Source: an uncultured Denitrobacterium sp.
Lineage (GTDB): Bacteria > Actinomycetota > Coriobacteriia > Coriobacteriales > Eggerthellaceae
DNA: 41,861 bases
Direction of reading: 5' to 3'
Assembly (NCBI GenBank): GCA_905236045.1
Contig: CAJOOG010000029.1
Coordinates: forward strand, 1 to 41,861
Part shown: positions 41,066 through 41,861 of the stretch, piece by piece
Layout: every line of letters starts with the position of its first letter
How positions within the stretch are numbered: the first letter of the stretch is position 1
The notes under the pieces: model-generated
Seen by the model: the letters and a program-made list of their open reading frames with translations, nothing else
What the model was told of the DNA's origin: nothing
Databases searched by the model: none
Made by a program: the position numbers and the translations under genes

Positions 41066-41096
41066 GGGCAAGCCCGAGCAACAGCTCGGGGTGCCC
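41066..41096 (+). terminator. Strong stem-loop after murI (terminator without T-tract)
   Basis: GGGCA-AG-CCCGAGC, loop AACA, GCTCGGG-G-TGCCC: a 12-pair stem broken by a small internal loop, 25 bp after the murI stop. It is followed by AGGGGAGCC, not by T residues, so a standard intrinsic terminator is not certain. It could be a 3'-end protecting hairpin. Confidence 0.5.
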
Positions 41097-41226
41097 AGGG
41101 GAGCCGAGCGAGCGGACAGAACGCTTCTCCCCCGACATGGGCGATGCGCACGCACACGACTTCGTCTACACTTATCTCCTAAGATGTTCGGCATCTCCCC
41201 CGCACGGAGGCATGTTGTAGGACGAG

Positions 41227-41240
41227 GGGACTCAGGTCCC
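41227..41240 (+). promoter_or_regulatory. Small hairpin just before the flavodoxin ribosome-binding site
   Basis: GGGAC-TCAG-GTCCC forms a perfect 5-bp stem ending five bases before AAGGAGAA, the likely ribosome-binding site of the flavodoxin gene. It might affect translation initiation; no other support is visible. Confidence 0.3.
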
Positions 41241-41257
41241 ATAAAGGAGAACGGACG

Positions 41258-41734
41258 ATGAGCAGGAAATTGGTAGCATATTTCAGCGCAAGCGGAACAA
41301 CGAGGCGCGTGGCGAAAGAGCTCGCGAAGATCGCCGGCGCGGATCTTTACGAGATCGAGCCGGAAGTGCCCTACACCCGCGCGGATCTCAACTGGAACGA
41401 CGAGCAGGCCAGAAGCACGATCGAAATGAACGATCACAGCTCTCGCCCCGCCATCAAGGGCAGCGACGCCCACGCGGGCGACTACGATACGATCTACGTA
41501 GGATTTCCGATATGGTGGTACATCGCCCCGACCATCGTCAACACCTTCCTCGAAAGCTACGACCTGTCCGGCAAGACCGTCGTGCTGTTCGCCACGTCCG
41601 GCAGCAGCGGATTTGGCAGAACGGTGGACAACCTGAAGAACAGCGTTGCGGCAAACACCGCCATCGTCGAAGGCAAGGTGTTCAGAGGCCATGTCAGCGA
41701 AGCGGAGCTGACGGCGCTGGCCGAGATGGCCTAG
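41258..41734 (+). CDS. Flavodoxin-family protein
   Basis: This 158-residue FMN protein has the N-terminal phosphate-binding loop YFSASGTTRRVAKELA (7-23), the isoalloxazine loop PIWWYIAPTIVNTFLES and the later VVLFATSGSSGFG. This resembles the stand-alone short flavodoxins of gut bacteria, often annotated as flavodoxin or NAD(P)H oxidoreductase. It acts as a low-potential electron carrier or a small-molecule reductase; partners cannot be read. AAAGGAGAACGGACG precedes the ATG. It is convergent with the partial gene at the window edge. Confidence 0.9.
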   Translation: MSRKLVAYFSASGTTRRVAKELAKIAGADLYEIEPEVPYTRADLNWNDEQARSTIEMNDHSSRPAIKGSDAHAGDYDTIYVGFPIWWYIAPTIVNTFLESYDLSGKTVVLFATSGSSGFGRTVDNLKNSVAANTAIVEGKVFRGHVSEAELTALAEMA

Positions 41735-41812
41735 AGAGCAGCGGCCGGGCGGCTGGCGGCGCGAGAGCCCGGCACCCGGCCCGACCGACGCGCCCAACCG
41801 GCCGCCCAAGCG

Positions 41813-41861
41813 CTAGACCGTCTCGAACTCCGTCGGCGGCACGGGCTTGCCCTGCCGCACA
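41813..41861 (-). CDS. C-terminal fragment of a gene running off the window
   Basis: The last 16 codons read VRQGKPVPPTEFETV followed by TAG. The stretch looks like coding sequence (balanced composition, stop at a reasonable distance from the flavodoxin stop), but it is too short to identify. Confidence 0.4.
   Translation of the reverse strand, partial: VRQGKPVPPTEFETV

Overview
The window is high-GC DNA from what is probably an anaerobic actinobacterium of the Coriobacteriia (Eggerthellaceae-like). The pointers are a three-gene membrane-bound [NiFe] hydrogenase with a Tat-exported small subunit of the standard oxygen-sensitive type, a rubrerythrin, sortase-linked surface proteins with Gram-positive architecture, frequent GTG/TTG starts, and strong GGAGG ribosome-binding sites. 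The lineage is an inference; there is no rRNA or tRNA gene in the window to fix it.

Positions 1-11,460 (all minus strand) hold a surface-structure operon. In transcription order it encodes a class B sortase, a 679-residue membrane-anchored stalk protein with a MucBP-like region, a giant ~2,470-residue adhesin, and a small SpaA-type protein with a VAPKTG sorting signal. The adhesin has a choice-of-anchor-A head, 11 Spy0128/FctA-like isopeptide repeats and a terminal SpaA domain, but no anchor of its own. After the operon comes a remnant in which a sensor domain is joined directly to the tail of a GGDEF domain. A ~490 bp AT-richer, palindrome-rich region (11,463-11,955) separates the operon from housekeeping genes.

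Positions 11,956-17,716 hold an acyl-ACP thioesterase, a Fic-fold protein with a broken active site fused to a winged helix, 5-formyl-THF cyclo-ligase, a secreted ββα-Me nuclease, a small membrane protein, a hydrogenase maturation protease and a PiT phosphate transporter. Positions 17,869-21,529 (minus) are the hydrogenase operon (small, large, cytochrome b), closed by a clear intrinsic terminator. Its large subunit needs the kind of protease encoded 2 kb away on the other strand.

Positions 21,748-31,084 hold rubrerythrin, prephenate dehydratase, a MutY-like glycosylase without the Fe-S cluster, a degenerate AAA+-like protein, a HAD phosphatase, a heterodimeric ABC exporter and its divergent MarR regulator. 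Positions 31,169-33,697 are a zinc-type efflux cassette: SmtB/CzrA-like sensor with an intact alpha5 zinc site, stand-alone HMA chaperone and P1B-ATPase lacking its own HMA domain, preceded by a 12-2-12 operator.

Positions 33,891-38,022 contain a possible wobble-uridine modification neighbourhood: a Trm9/ALKBH8-like methyltransferase, a MarR protein, an Elp3 radical-SAM/GNAT enzyme and MTA/SAH nucleosidase. Together these could make cm5U/mcm5U-type tRNA and remove the SAM by-products. The window closes with a UbiB-like kinase and phasin-like partner, glutamate racemase, a flavodoxin and the last codons of an unidentified minus-strand gene. No CRISPR array, insertion sequence, tRNA or rRNA was seen.
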